In this document: positions 37,181 through 47,074 of the stretch, one piece after another
How the letters are laid out: each line of letters starts with the position of its first letter
How positions within the stretch are numbered: position 1 is the stretch's first letter
Made by a program: the position numbers and the translations under genes
Assembly (NCBI GenBank): GCA_944386365.1
Contig: CALXAT010000007.1
Span: forward strand, 25,145 to 89,144
From: an uncultured Clostridia bacterium
GTDB lineage: Bacteria; Bacillota; Clostridia; TANB77; CAG-508
DNA length: 64,000 nt
Direction of reading: 5' to 3'
The notes under the pieces: model-generated
Database searches by the model: none
Seen by the model: only the letters and a program-made list of their open reading frames with translations
What the model was told of the DNA's origin: nothing

Positions 37181-37828
37181 CTAAAGTTCATTTAACATAT
37201 TTTTAATTGCTTTTTTTCTAATTCTTTGTATCGCATTATCCACTGATTTTACTGGTGAATCTAATTGTTTTGCAATTGTCACATAGCTATACCCTTTTAC
37301 ATATCCATCTAAAACTTGTTTTTCAAAAGAACTTAATGATTTTTCGATTGAACTTTCAATTTGTGCATAATACTCTTTTTTCATTACCGTTTCTAATGGA
37401 TCCTCAACAGTTTTATTATTTAATGTATTAATTAACTCTATTCCATTTTCTTCTTCATTATCATATGCTGATGCATTTAATGATAAATAGGAATTTAATG
37501 GCATATGTTTTTGTCTTGTTGATGATTTAATTGCTGTTATTAATTGCCTTTCTATACACATATTTGCAAAAGACTTAAAACTATTATTTTTCTCCTTATT
37601 AAAAGTCTTGATTGCTTTAAATAATCCAATTAATCCTTCTTGAACAATATCATCTCTTTCTGCTCCGACCATAAAATATTTACTAACTTTTATATTGACT
37701 AATTCTTTATATTTGTTCATTAAATAAGATAAAGCCTGTTTATCACCCTTTTGTGCTTCTACTATTATTTGTTCATCTGTCATTTTCTCAAATTTATCTA
37801 CAGAAAAATATACATTTTCTTTTTGCAT
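37181..37828 (-). CDS. sigH: RNA polymerase sigma-H factor
   Basis: 215 residues. Sigma-70 family factor for early sporulation and stationary phase. Region 2 (DDIVQEGLIGLFKAIKTFNKEKNNSFKSFANMCIERQLITAIKSS) and region 4 (SLSSFEKQVLDGYVKGYSYVTIAKQLDSPVKSVDNAIQRIRKKA) are typical of SigH. ATG follows GGAGGGATTTTGACGG. It likely drives spoVG and spo0-type genes. Monocistronic. Confidence 0.94.
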   Translation of the reverse strand: MQKENVYFSVDKFEKMTDEQIIVEAQKGDKQALSYLMNKYKELVNIKVSKYFMVGAERDDIVQEGLIGLFKAIKTFNKEKNNSFKSFANMCIERQLITAIKSSTRQKHMPLNSYLSLNASAYDNEEENGIELINTLNNKTVEDPLETVMKKEYYAQIESSIEKSLSSFEKQVLDGYVKGYSYVTIAKQLDSPVKSVDNAIQRIRKKAIKNMLNEL

Positions 37829-37959
37829 CCGTCAAAATCCCTCCAAATGTCACTTTATTAGTATTATACCATTGAAATCCCTGTTGTCAAGCATCTTTTA
37901 ATGCTTTTTAAATGATTTTTTTAGATATGATAAAAATGCATCACTTCTTATTCAATAAA

Positions 37960-38030
37960 AGAGACAAACTTTTAGAAAGTCTGTCCCTTTTGTTTCATTT
38001 TGAAACGATTTGACTCGTCCCTATTGTTCA
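37960..38030 (+). repeat. Dispersed REP-like repeat, copy D, supplies a stop codon
   Basis: Left stem GAGACAAACTTT/AAAGTCTGTCCC, palindrome GTTTCATTTTGAAAC, right end ACTCGTCCCTATTGTTCA. The stop TAG of the minus-strand GH18 gene (38021-38023) is the TAG within the repeat's ATAGGGAC end. Confidence 0.85.
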
Positions 38031-39763
38031 AGTTCCTCTTTTAGCATTGACCATACATCATCTGTTTCCATTCCTTTTTGCCAAGATGCTACGCCTGCTA
38101 ACTTTTCCTCATTAACTAATGAAACTTTTGCTTTTAAGGATTCTACATCTTCTATCCACATTTTTCTTGTATTCTCTCCATCTTGATATTCTACATAATA
38201 TTGTTTTAATTCATCATCCCATGTTCTTTGGACATCATCTGGTAATACTGTCTCAATATCTTTCATATTAACTGTTGATTTTCTTATTACTTCCCCATTT
38301 GCATTTTCTGTCCATAGTCTGGTATAAAATGGTATTCCTAAAATTAATTTATTGGAATCGATTTCTTCTGTTTGTAAAAATTTAACCAAATTTAATTTTA
38401 TCCAATCATAACCTGCTGTTGTTCCTGATTTTGTACTAGATATACCATACTCATCATAAGCCATAAATACAATATAATCTGCAACATCTCCAATAACATT
38501 TCTATCAAAACACATTGACCATGTTTCTCCACCATCTGGTGCAGTCACATCAACAGAAACCACCATTCCTATCTCATTTAATCTTGGTGTTAACTCTATA
38601 ATAAATCTAGAATACACATCTTTATCTTCTTGTTTCATATTCTCAAAATCCACATTAATACCATCTAAATCGTATGTTACGCAAGCTTCTACAATCTGTT
38701 CTATTAATTGTTTTCTTTTTTCATAACTGTTCATGATTTCTGATGTAATTTCTAAACTTGCATTTGCTGCTGGTGCATTAGATATCATTGGCCATACTTT
38801 ATATCCATTTTCATGTGCCCATTCTATATAAGCTTCTCCACTCTCTCCTATATTCTCTCTAAAAACACCATTTTCATCTATATAAAAGAATGATGGAGAT
38901 ACAACATTTACACCTTCAATTGTAGTTCCTGATCTATCAGGTGCACTTGCAACTTCTGAGTAGTAATCCCATGTCATATTAATTTTTCCCTCAACTTGCT
39001 TTTCTTCTGCCATATCTTCTCTAACAGTATACTCATTAGCTAATTTATTTGTTTTTATGTAACCAATTTTTCCATTTTTTGTTCTAATCCTAGCATATTT
39101 TCCATCAGAAGAAATTACTATCACACTATCTCCCTTTTCTATTCTATCTACTGTTTTAGCAATCCATCTAGTTGAAGATTTTACAGCTAAATTCGATGTC
39201 ACAACTGCTTTTTTCTGTTCTTTATCTAAAGAATCCATTGTAATGACTTTTGTTTCTTCTATATTATCAATTTCTATATCATATACTTCTGTCATTTCTG
39301 AAACTGGTATATACATAACACCATTTTTTTCTATTGCATGTGCAGATGTGTTTTTATCAGACCCATTAATATTAATCACATTTTCTTCTAAACTAACTTC
39401 TGCTATCTTTTTATCATAAGTTGTAATAATCTTATTGTTTTCTTCTTCCAAATAAATATGTTTATCAAAGAAATTTGCGATATCATCTTCTGATAAATAA
39501 ATGACACCATCTTCTTGTATAATTTCATTTTTTAAATCTGTTGTTACATTTTTATTATTAATGATTAAATTGGTTGTTTTATTTTTGTCTAATATAATAT
39601 AATTATTGGCTATCATAGCTATAATAAATAAAAGAATTAATGCTAATATAACAATACCTGTCCTGATAATCATTTTTTTCTTTTTTATTATTTCTTCTGC
39701 TGACATTTTCTTTGTCTTCTTTGGTTCTTTTTCGATCGCTCTTCTTCCTTTTCCTCTTCCCAT
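38021..39763 (-). CDS. Membrane-anchored GH18 family glycosidase with SH3 domain
   Basis: 580 residues. Basic N-terminus, one membrane helix (about 36-58), a copper-amine-oxidase-like N-domain (about 60-190), a bacterial SH3 domain (about 190-250: VVTSNLAVKSSTRWIAKTVDRIEKGDSVIVIS), and a GH18 barrel with DLDGINVDFENM, the acidic catalytic motif DxxDxDxE. It resembles YaaH/SleL-type spore-cortex or wall N-acetylglucosaminidases. The ATG at 39761-39763 is preferred because AAAGGAG precedes it; an earlier GTG at 39784 has no such site. Its last codons lie in a dispersed repeat. Confidence 0.88.
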   Translation of the reverse strand: MGRGKGRRAIEKEPKKTKKMSAEEIIKKKKMIIRTGIVILALILLFIIAMIANNYIILDKNKTTNLIINNKNVTTDLKNEIIQEDGVIYLSEDDIANFFDKHIYLEEENNKIITTYDKKIAEVSLEENVININGSDKNTSAHAIEKNGVMYIPVSEMTEVYDIEIDNIEETKVITMDSLDKEQKKAVVTSNLAVKSSTRWIAKTVDRIEKGDSVIVISSDGKYARIRTKNGKIGYIKTNKLANEYTVREDMAEEKQVEGKINMTWDYYSEVASAPDRSGTTIEGVNVVSPSFFYIDENGVFRENIGESGEAYIEWAHENGYKVWPMISNAPAANASLEITSEIMNSYEKRKQLIEQIVEACVTYDLDGINVDFENMKQEDKDVYSRFIIELTPRLNEIGMVVSVDVTAPDGGETWSMCFDRNVIGDVADYIVFMAYDEYGISSTKSGTTAGYDWIKLNLVKFLQTEEIDSNKLILGIPFYTRLWTENANGEVIRKSTVNMKDIETVLPDDVQRTWDDELKQYYVEYQDGENTRKMWIEDVESLKAKVSLVNEEKLAGVASWQKGMETDDVWSMLKEELEQ

Positions 39764-39840
39764 ATTTCTCTCCTTTGTATCCACTTTTATTTCATTCTTT
39801 ATTACTATAACATAAAAATACTATTAGTCAAATATAATTT

Positions 39841-40530
39841 TTAGATTTTTTTCATTTTTCTTAAAACTTCTTTTTGTTCATCTGTTGTTCTATAAGATTC
39901 TATTGCTTTTTGTAATGCTTTATTATACGTAAATTTATCTATTGACGCTTGTTTTAAATAGTCTATTGTTTTATCATAAAACTTAATTAGACAAATGGAT
40001 ATTGCCCAAGCAACTGCCATTTGCACATAATATTTTTCTACTTTTATGTTATCAAATATTTTAAAATCTTTCTCTAAATAATCTTCTGTTATATAATAAT
40101 CTAAAATCATGACAACACCAAATCTTACTTCAAATTCTTTATCAGATGCTAAATATTTTTGTAAAAATGTCCAAACTTCTTTTAAGTGCTTTTTTGTAAT
40201 TTTTAATCCTGCACAAAACACATCACAAACAGCCCAATTATCTATCTTAGGTACAAATTTTTCTACATCTTTTAATATACTTTGTATACCTATATTTTTT
40301 TCTAATCCAATTAACATTCCTTGTAACATAATTTCTTCATAATATGTATTATCTATATTTTTTAATAAATCCTTTATTTCATATTCTTTTGCTAATTTTT
40401 TAGCGTAATTCCTAAGTACAGGTACTCTAACCCCTAGTATATTTTCTGTTCCAGGACATAATCCTTTATGAAATTCTTTATATTTTTTATCTGCTAATTC
40501 TTTTAAATCTTTTTTTATTTTTTGTTTCAT
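39841..40530 (-). CDS. DNA alkylation repair enzyme, AlkD-like
   Basis: 229 residues of HEAT-like helical repeats of the AlkD family, glycosylases that excise alkylated bases without base flipping. Visible blocks are NILGVRVPVLRNYAKKLAKEY, WAVCDVFCAGL (the Trp-Asp region; here ..NWAVCD) and EFEVRFGVVMILDYYI. The start at 40528-40530 (MKQKIKK) follows AAAAAGGAGACAATAT; an earlier ATG at 40593 is not supported. Catalytic competence not certain. Confidence 0.82.
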   Translation of the reverse strand: MKQKIKKDLKELADKKYKEFHKGLCPGTENILGVRVPVLRNYAKKLAKEYEIKDLLKNIDNTYYEEIMLQGMLIGLEKNIGIQSILKDVEKFVPKIDNWAVCDVFCAGLKITKKHLKEVWTFLQKYLASDKEFEVRFGVVMILDYYITEDYLEKDFKIFDNIKVEKYYVQMAVAWAISICLIKFYDKTIDYLKQASIDKFTYNKALQKAIESYRTTDEQKEVLRKMKKI

Positions 40531-40690
40531 ATATTGTCTCCTTTTTAATATTTTATCATCTTTTAATATGCCATATTTCAAATAAAATTGCAATAAAATT
40601 TATTTTATTTTAAGAATTGAAATTTATATATTGCATATTTTTTCTTTTATTTGTATACTAATTTTATATAATTGTGAAAGGAGTTTTTAT

Positions 40691-41368
40691 ATGGAAGAAA
40701 ATGAAGTTCATAACGCAACTACTGAAAATAAACTTTTTGGAAAAACATTTTTCTGGATGTTCTTAGGTCTTTTAGGTTCAGCACTTATTGCTTGGTACAC
40801 ATATTCTTCAGGACTATTTTTTACTATTTTACTAGAAGGTTCTTTTTCTGGATTACTAATTATAGAACTTATTGCTGTTTTATTATTTAGTTTATTATTT
40901 AGAAAACTTCCACCGGTGGTTGTTGGTATCCTGTATTTCGTATATGCTGCATTAAATGGTGTTACATTATCTGTTATTTTCGCTGTTTTTGAATTAAACT
41001 CAGTTATTACATTATTTATTGCTTCTGCTTTAATTTTTGGTATTTTAAGCTTAATTGGATATAAAACCAACAAAGACTTAAGTAATTGGCGTACCTATTT
41101 AAGCGTATTCTTAATTGTTGGCTTAGTTCTTAGCCTAATAAACTTATTCTTCTTTGATAGTACTTTATTTGATTTAATATTAGATTGGTTTATCTTAGCA
41201 GTATTTTTTGGAGTTACCATTTATGATATTAATAAGATTAAAGCTTTGCAATTAGAACCTAACATTGATCAAGAAAAGATATATATTTATTGTGCTATGC
41301 AATTATATCTTGACTTTATCAATATTTTCTTAAGAATTCTTTCTATTTTTGGAAAGAGAAAAAATTAG
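40691..41368 (+). CDS. Bax inhibitor-1/YccA family membrane protein
   Basis: 225 residues with seven predicted helices. Typical UPF0005/BI-1 features: start with TTENKLFGKTFFWMFLGLLGSALIAW, central FRKLPPVVVGILYFVYAALNGVTLS, and the C-terminal VTIYDINKIKALQ and YCAMQLYLDFINIFLRILSIFG. These proteins act as pH-sensitive Ca2+ leak channels in bacteria studied so far. Start at ATG 40691 after GAAAGGAG. Short, single gene. Confidence 0.9.
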   Translation: MEENEVHNATTENKLFGKTFFWMFLGLLGSALIAWYTYSSGLFFTILLEGSFSGLLIIELIAVLLFSLLFRKLPPVVVGILYFVYAALNGVTLSVIFAVFELNSVITLFIASALIFGILSLIGYKTNKDLSNWRTYLSVFLIVGLVLSLINLFFFDSTLFDLILDWFILAVFFGVTIYDINKIKALQLEPNIDQEKIYIYCAMQLYLDFINIFLRILSIFGKRKN

Positions 41369-41389
41369 ATTATTATCATATTGTAACGT

Positions 41390-41420
41390 AAATAAAAGGC
41401 ATCAAAAGCGATGCCTTTTT
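41390..41420. terminator. Bidirectional terminator
   Basis: Stem AAAAGGCATC/GATGCCTTTT with T-runs on both strands, between the converging BI-1 and ABC transporter genes. Confidence 0.88.
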
Positions 41421-41422
41421 TG

Positions 41423-43240
41423 TTACTCTTCTTCGACTTCGAATTGTGAATTATAAAGATCACTATAGAATCCGCCTTTAGCCAGTAAGCCTTCATGAGT
41501 TCCTTGTTCTACAATGTCTCCATGATTCATAACTAAAATTAAGTCAGCATTTTTTATCGTTGATAATCTATGTGCAATAATAAAACTTGTTCTACCTTTC
41601 ATTAAGTTATCCATTGCATCTTGTATTTGTATCTCTGTTCTTGTATCAATAGAAGATGTTGCTTCATCTAATATTAATATCTTAGGGTCTGTTAAAATAA
41701 CCCTTGCAATTGTTAGTAATTGTTTTTGTCCCGCTGATACATTGCTTGATTCTTCATTTAAAAGAGAATTGTATCCATTTGATAATGTTTTTATAAAGTG
41801 ATGAACATGTGCTGCTTTAGCTGCTCTTATTACTTCGTCATCTGTTGCATCTTCTTTACCATATTTAATATTATCCTTTACAGTACCTCCAAATAACCAA
41901 GTATCTTGAAGTACCATACCAAACATTTTACGAAGTTCTCCTCTTTCAAAGTCTTTTATATTGTGACCATCAATTAAAATTGCGCCACTATTTACATCAT
42001 AGAATCTCATAAGTAGTTTAACCATTGTTGTCTTTCCAGCTCCTGTAGGTCCTACAATTGCAATCTTTTGTCCATTCTTTACACTACAATTAAAGTCATT
42101 AATAATTGTTTTATTTTCATCATAACCAAATTTTACATGATCAAATACAATATTGCCCTCTAATTTTGATGTATCTATATTTCCTTTTGCTGTATCTACT
42201 TCTTCATCTTGCTCTAAAAATTCAAAAATCCTTTCAGCTGCTGCTACCATAGATTGTAGCATACTAGAAATTTGAGCTATTTGGTTGATTGGTTGAACAA
42301 ATTGTCTATTGTATTGTATAAAGCTTTGAATATTACCTACTGTAATTGTTCCGTTAATTGCTAAATATCCACCAGCTACTGCAACTGCAACGTAAGCCAT
42401 ATTTCCTATAAAATTCATAACTGGATGTATCAAACCAGATAAGAATTGTGATTTCCAAGCTGAATGGTATAAAGTTTCATTTGCTTTTTCAAATTCTTTA
42501 TCTACTTTTCCTTCTGCATTAAATACTTTTACAATATTTAAGCCGCCATATATTTCTTCTACTTGACCATTTACATGTCCTAAGTAATCTTGTTGTGCTT
42601 TAAAGTATTTTTGTGACCTACTAACAATAATTTTTACAAGTACTCCTGCTATTGGAAAAATAACTAATGATATTAATGTCATTTGCCAGCTTATTGAAAG
42701 CATCATGATTAAAATACCTATAATTGTACAAACAGAGGTAATTATCTGCGTAATACTTTGGTTTAAGTTCATACTTAAAGTATCAATATCGTTTGTTATT
42801 ATAGATAATACTTCTCCATGTGTTTTGGTATCAAAGTATTTCATTGGTAGTTTATTTATTTTTTGAATAATATCATTTCTTAAATTATATGTTAATTTTT
42901 GTGAAACTCCCGTCATTGTAAATCCTTGAACAAGCGAGAACACAGCACTTAAAATATATAATCCAAGTAATCCAAGTAGTATTGCTCCTACTTTACCAAA
43001 ATCTATTCCCGAACCACCAGATAATTTATTTACTAAACCATTAAATATCTCTGTTGTAGCATTACCAAGTATTTTTGGTCCTATAATTGTAAATATCGTA
43101 CTTCCTACTGCAAAAATCATTACTATAATTAATGCTACTTTATATTTTGATAAATAATTCTTAATTAATTTTTTTGTTGTTTCCTTAAAATTCTTTACAG
43201 GTGGTGCTACCACTTGCCCTCTTCCCATTGGTCCTGGCAT
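41423..43240 (-). CDS. ABC exporter half-transporter, subunit 2
   Basis: 605 residues: type IV exporter fold with six helices (about 35-330) and a nucleotide-binding domain with Walker A GPTGAGKTT, signature NVSAGQKQL (Ala replaces the second Gly of LSGGQ), Walker B ILILDEAT with catalytic Glu, and the AHRLS His switch. Start 2 nt after the partner's stop, so the two are coupled. Together with 43243-45510 it forms a heterodimeric multidrug/lipid-type exporter with one degenerate site. Substrate unknown. Confidence 0.93.
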   Translation of the reverse strand: MPGPMGRGQVVAPPVKNFKETTKKLIKNYLSKYKVALIIVMIFAVGSTIFTIIGPKILGNATTEIFNGLVNKLSGGSGIDFGKVGAILLGLLGLYILSAVFSLVQGFTMTGVSQKLTYNLRNDIIQKINKLPMKYFDTKTHGEVLSIITNDIDTLSMNLNQSITQIITSVCTIIGILIMMLSISWQMTLISLVIFPIAGVLVKIIVSRSQKYFKAQQDYLGHVNGQVEEIYGGLNIVKVFNAEGKVDKEFEKANETLYHSAWKSQFLSGLIHPVMNFIGNMAYVAVAVAGGYLAINGTITVGNIQSFIQYNRQFVQPINQIAQISSMLQSMVAAAERIFEFLEQDEEVDTAKGNIDTSKLEGNIVFDHVKFGYDENKTIINDFNCSVKNGQKIAIVGPTGAGKTTMVKLLMRFYDVNSGAILIDGHNIKDFERGELRKMFGMVLQDTWLFGGTVKDNIKYGKEDATDDEVIRAAKAAHVHHFIKTLSNGYNSLLNEESSNVSAGQKQLLTIARVILTDPKILILDEATSSIDTRTEIQIQDAMDNLMKGRTSFIIAHRLSTIKNADLILVMNHGDIVEQGTHEGLLAKGGFYSDLYNSQFEVEEE

Positions 43241-43242
43241 AT

Positions 43243-45510
43243 TTAATTACCTCCTTTCCCATTTAATTCTTCTTCTGATAATTGTGATAAAGCAATTTGT
43301 CTATATGTTTCGTTGTTTTTCATAAGTTCTTCATGGGTTCCTATTCCCACAACTTTTCCTTCTTCTAGCACTATTATTTGGTCTGCATTTAGAATTGTAC
43401 TAATTCTTTGTGCTACAATGATAACTGTTTTATCCTGTGTCTTTTCTGCTAAAGCTGCTCTTAAAGCTGCATCTGTTTTTAAATCTAATGCTGAGAAACT
43501 ATCATCAAATACAAATATTTCTGGATCTTTTGCTAAAGCTCTTGCTATAGAAATACGTTGTCTTTGTCCTCCTGATACATTGCCCCCACCTTGTGCGATT
43601 GGGTCTTGATATTTCTTTTCCTTAGTTTCTATAAATTCTGTAGCTTGCGCAATTCTTGCTGCTTCATACATTCTTTCATCAGACATATTATCATCTGCAT
43701 ATTTTATATTTGATTCTATTGTTCCAGAAAATAGTAAGCCCTTTTGTGGAACAAATCCTATAATATCTCTTAAATCTTTTTGAGAAACATCTTTTACATT
43801 AACACCGTCTATTAGAAGCTCTCCTCCTGTTACATCATAAAATCTTGGAATAAGATTAACTATTGTTGATTTACCACTTCCAGTACTTCCAATAATCGCT
43901 GTTGTTTTACCTGGCTCTGCCGTAAAGTTTATATCTGCTAAAATCTCTGTATCTGCATCTGGATATCTAAATGACACGTCTTTAAACTCTACTAAACCTT
44001 TTTTATTTGGATCAAATTTCTTTGTCTCTGATTTATCTTTTATACTTGGTTGTGTCTCTAGAACTTCATTGATACGTCTCGCAGAAACAGATGCTCTTGG
44101 TAGCATAATTGATATCATTGAAATCATTAAGAATGCCATAACTATTTGCATTGTATATTGGATAAATGCCATCATATCACCAACTTGCATTATACCTTGG
44201 TCTACATTGTGACCTCCAACCCATATAATTAATACCATAATTGCATTCATTATTAACATTAACGCTGGCATCATTATTGACATTGCACGGTTAACAAATA
44301 CATTTGTTTTCATTAAATCTTTATTAGCACCATCAAATCTTTTTTCTTCCTTTTTCTCTGTGTTAAATGCTCTTATTACTTGTAATCCACTTAATATTTC
44401 TCTTGATACTAAGTTTAGTTTATCTGTTAGGTCTTGTAATTTTCTAAATTTTGGCATTGCAACAATAAACAATGTTGCTACTACAAATAGAACACCTATT
44501 ATTGCAATTCCTATAATCCAAGCCATAGAGCTATCACTATTTGTTAATACTTTAATAAATCCACCTATACCAATAATTGGTGCATATACAACAACTCTAA
44601 ATAGTATTGCAATTAACATTTGTATTTGTTGAACATCATTCGTACTACGTGTAATTAATGATGCTGTTGAAAACTTATTTAACTCTCCATTAGAAAAACT
44701 AAGTACTTTCTTAAATACTTTTTCTCTTAACGTTTTTCCAAGTTTTGCAGCAACTCTTGCAGATAAAAGCATAATTGTAATTGCTGATACCATACTAATT
44801 AATGCAACTGCAAGCATTTGTAATCCTTGTGATAATATATAATTATTTTGAATTTTATCTGTATCTACTCCTAAATCTTTATATATATTACTTACTTCTG
44901 ATATAGCTGCTTGTTCTTTTATGGAATCTTGCATTTCATCAATTTGCTTTGTAAATTGTTCAAGAACTGCACTTCTTTGTTCTTCTGGCATGGATTTAAG
45001 TATGTCAAGTAAACTTAAATTTTCTATAGTTGCTTTTTGTGATTCTGGAACATTTGCCATCATTGCTTCTTTTATTTGATTTGCTGTTTCTTCACTTGTT
45101 ACTGTTGAAAGTTCCATTAATGATCCTGCCATAACTTTAGATAATTCATCTTCTTTATCAGAATCAATATCGTTTAATACATAGATTGTTCCTGGCTCTA
45201 CGTTAATGTCTTTTCCTAAATACTCTTTTATGATTTTTTCTTGTTCTTTATTTGGATTTTCTTCTATTAACGTATAGTTTTCAGTTATTTGATCATTATT
45301 TTCTGAAAACATTAAGATATTTTCCATATCTTCTTTGCTAATTACCTGTGGTACTGCTGTTTCTATTCCACCAGCTTGTATACCAACATTAACTATTCTA
45401 GATGTAAAATCTGGTAATCTTAAATCTGCTTGTGCTTGTACACATAACAAAATAATAATTACCACAACTGACCAAAAAGAATTTTTTAAGTTTTTTAATA
45501 CTTTTAGCAT
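43243..45510 (-). CDS. ABC exporter half-transporter, subunit 1
   Basis: 755 residues, longer than its partner because of an extracellular insertion of about 170 residues between helices 1 and 2 (about 45-215), rich in Glu, Met and Gln. NBD: Walker A GSTGSGKST, signature NVSGGQRQR, Walker B IFVFDDSFS with Asp in place of the catalytic Glu, as expected for the degenerate partner of a heterodimeric exporter. ATG follows GGGAGAAATGT. A palindromic operator lies upstream. The large loop is common in this subfamily but its function is not known. Confidence 0.93.
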   Translation of the reverse strand: MLKVLKNLKNSFWSVVVIIILLCVQAQADLRLPDFTSRIVNVGIQAGGIETAVPQVISKEDMENILMFSENNDQITENYTLIEENPNKEQEKIIKEYLGKDINVEPGTIYVLNDIDSDKEDELSKVMAGSLMELSTVTSEETANQIKEAMMANVPESQKATIENLSLLDILKSMPEEQRSAVLEQFTKQIDEMQDSIKEQAAISEVSNIYKDLGVDTDKIQNNYILSQGLQMLAVALISMVSAITIMLLSARVAAKLGKTLREKVFKKVLSFSNGELNKFSTASLITRSTNDVQQIQMLIAILFRVVVYAPIIGIGGFIKVLTNSDSSMAWIIGIAIIGVLFVVATLFIVAMPKFRKLQDLTDKLNLVSREILSGLQVIRAFNTEKKEEKRFDGANKDLMKTNVFVNRAMSIMMPALMLIMNAIMVLIIWVGGHNVDQGIMQVGDMMAFIQYTMQIVMAFLMISMISIMLPRASVSARRINEVLETQPSIKDKSETKKFDPNKKGLVEFKDVSFRYPDADTEILADINFTAEPGKTTAIIGSTGSGKSTIVNLIPRFYDVTGGELLIDGVNVKDVSQKDLRDIIGFVPQKGLLFSGTIESNIKYADDNMSDERMYEAARIAQATEFIETKEKKYQDPIAQGGGNVSGGQRQRISIARALAKDPEIFVFDDSFSALDLKTDAALRAALAEKTQDKTVIIVAQRISTILNADQIIVLEEGKVVGIGTHEELMKNNETYRQIALSQLSEEELNGKGGN

Positions 45511-45579
45511 ACATTTCTCCCTCTTTCCTTTATTTAGATTTTTTAGGTTATATCTATAAACCTTTTAAACAAAATTAAA

Positions 45580-45616
45580 TGACACTGTACTATTTATTAT
45601 ATGTGACACAGTGTCA
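45580..45616. promoter_or_regulatory. Candidate operator of the ABC exporter operon
   Basis: A tight palindrome TGACACAGTGTCA (45604-45616) with an additional TGACACTGT half-element (45580-45588) lies 70-105 nt before the exporter start. Such palindromes usually bind MarR- or TetR-type dimers. No regulator gene of those families is in the neighbourhood, so the repressor would be encoded elsewhere. Confidence 0.6.
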
Positions 45617-45667
45617 TTAGTCAATATGTATATTGTGAAATTTTTGTGAATTTTATTTTTATCAAAC

Positions 45668-46327
45668 TTACATTTTTCTAAATACACCTGCAACTTTTCC
45701 CAATATTTCACAATCTGGTACAATAATTGGATCCATTGTAGAATTTTCTGGTTGCAAACGAATATGATCTTTTTCTTTATAAAATGTTTTTACAGTTGCT
45801 TCATCTCCTATTAAGGCAACAACAATTTCACCATTATTGGCTGTATTTTGTTTTTTTACAAGAATATAATCTCCATCTAATATTCCTGCTTCTATCATAC
45901 TTTCTCCTCTAACCGTTAGCATAAAGCTTTCTGAATTCCCAACAAAATCAATAGGAATTGGGAAAGTATCTGTAATGTTTTCTACTGCTAATATTGGTTC
46001 TCCTGCTGTGATTTTTCCAATAACAGGAACTTCCACTAATTCTTTTTGTGTATAGAAGTCTTTACTTGATGTTACTTTTGCTTCTCCTGATGAACCTTTT
46101 AATAATCTTAAAGTTCTTCCTTTTTTATCTTTTTTCTTGATATATCCTTTTTCTTCTAGTTTTGCTAAATATCCATGAACTGTTGCTGTTGAGCTTAACC
46201 CAACTGCCTTTCCAATTTCTCTTACTGATGGTGGATATCCTTGTGTCATAATTTGCTTTTCAATAAAATGTAAAATTGATTTTTCTCTTCTATTTAATTC
46301 TGGTTTCTTTTTTGGCATTTTCTTCAC
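45668..46327 (-). CDS. lexA: LexA repressor
   Basis: 219 residues. Winged helix-turn-helix (about 15-75: [52 protein letters not shown]), self-cleavage site Ala-Gly in GKITAGEP, catalytic Ser in [10 protein letters not shown] and Lys in [14 protein letters not shown]. Controls the SOS regulon; uvrA in this window is a usual target. ATG follows GGAG. It lies just downstream of the NUDIX gene. Confidence 0.96.
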   Translation of the reverse strand: MKKMPKKKPELNRREKSILHFIEKQIMTQGYPPSVREIGKAVGLSSTATVHGYLAKLEEKGYIKKKDKKGRTLRLLKGSSGEAKVTSSKDFYTQKELVEVPVIGKITAGEPILAVENITDTFPIPIDFVGNSESFMLTVRGESMIEAGILDGDYILVKKQNTANNGEIVVALIGDEATVKTFYKEKDHIRLQPENSTMDPIIVPDCEILGKVAGVFRKM

Positions 46328-46407
46328 TCCATTCTCCTAATTTGCTTCATCATATCATACAAACAAAAAAATGTCAAACATAAGTTTTGATTTTTTTGGA
46401 TTTTTTT

Positions 46408-46421
46408 CGAACATATTTTTC
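46408..46421. promoter_or_regulatory. Weak SOS-box-like site before lexA
   Basis: CGAACATATTTTTC matches the left half of the Firmicutes LexA box (CGAAC-N4-GTTCG) but not the right half. It is 80 nt upstream of lexA, where autoregulation would be expected. Confidence 0.35.
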
Positions 46422-46861
46422 TATAATTTTTCTTCTTGTATATCTTGTAGAAATTTTTCTTTTATTTCTAAGGGTAATAAAACTAAGTCTGATATATTTT
46501 TTCTTTTTACAATTTCAGGAATGTATTCTCCAGAATCTTTATATGCTGGATTATTAGAAAATTCTTCTCCATCTCCTGTTCCAAATTTGCCGTCTACATA
46601 TTCACATAAAAAGAAATATTCCTCCATATTTAATTTTGTATTTTCTAGTTTATATAATTGTTTTATTAGTTTTACATGGATTCCAAATTCTTCCTTGATT
46701 TCTCTTATTACACCTTCTTCCAGTGTTTCTCCTTCTTCTAAATGTCCTCCTGGAAACGTGTAGTATTCTTGGTAATCTTTGTTTCTTATGACATTTTTCC
46801 TATGCATCAATACAAAACCATCATTCATGGGAACGATTCCCGCTACTCTTATTCTTTGCAT
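46421..46861 (-). CDS. NUDIX hydrolase
   Basis: 146 residues. The Nudix box runs GGHLEEGETLEEGVIREIKEEFGI (GX5EX7REUXEEXGU satisfied). Probably an ADP-ribose or nucleotide diphosphatase (MutT/YjhB-like); substrate unknown. The start codon ATG is preceded by GGAAAGGATAGATGACAAA. It lies upstream of lexA and may be co-transcribed. Confidence 0.88.
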   Translation of the reverse strand: MQRIRVAGIVPMNDGFVLMHRKNVIRNKDYQEYYTFPGGHLEEGETLEEGVIREIKEEFGIHVKLIKQLYKLENTKLNMEEYFFLCEYVDGKFGTGDGEEFSNNPAYKDSGEYIPEIVKRKNISDLVLLPLEIKEKFLQDIQEEKL

Positions 46862-47074
46862 TTTGTCATCTATCCTTTCCTATTTTATCTTTTGTTATTA
46901 TAACACTTTTTTTATTATTTTTATATCCTTATCTTTTATTTATAATTTCTCTTTTGTATGAATATACATTTATATAAAAATAAATTTAAAAAATCCTATT
47001 ATCCCCTTGAATTTATTTTCTATTTAGTATAATATATAAAAGAAATATTAGAGATTTACATAGGAGGATATAGA

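Noticed and set aside
43243..45510. Walker B Asp-for-Glu change in the ABC subunit as a defect
   Set aside because: This is the normal asymmetry of heterodimeric exporters, with the partner keeping the Glu and a degenerate signature motif.
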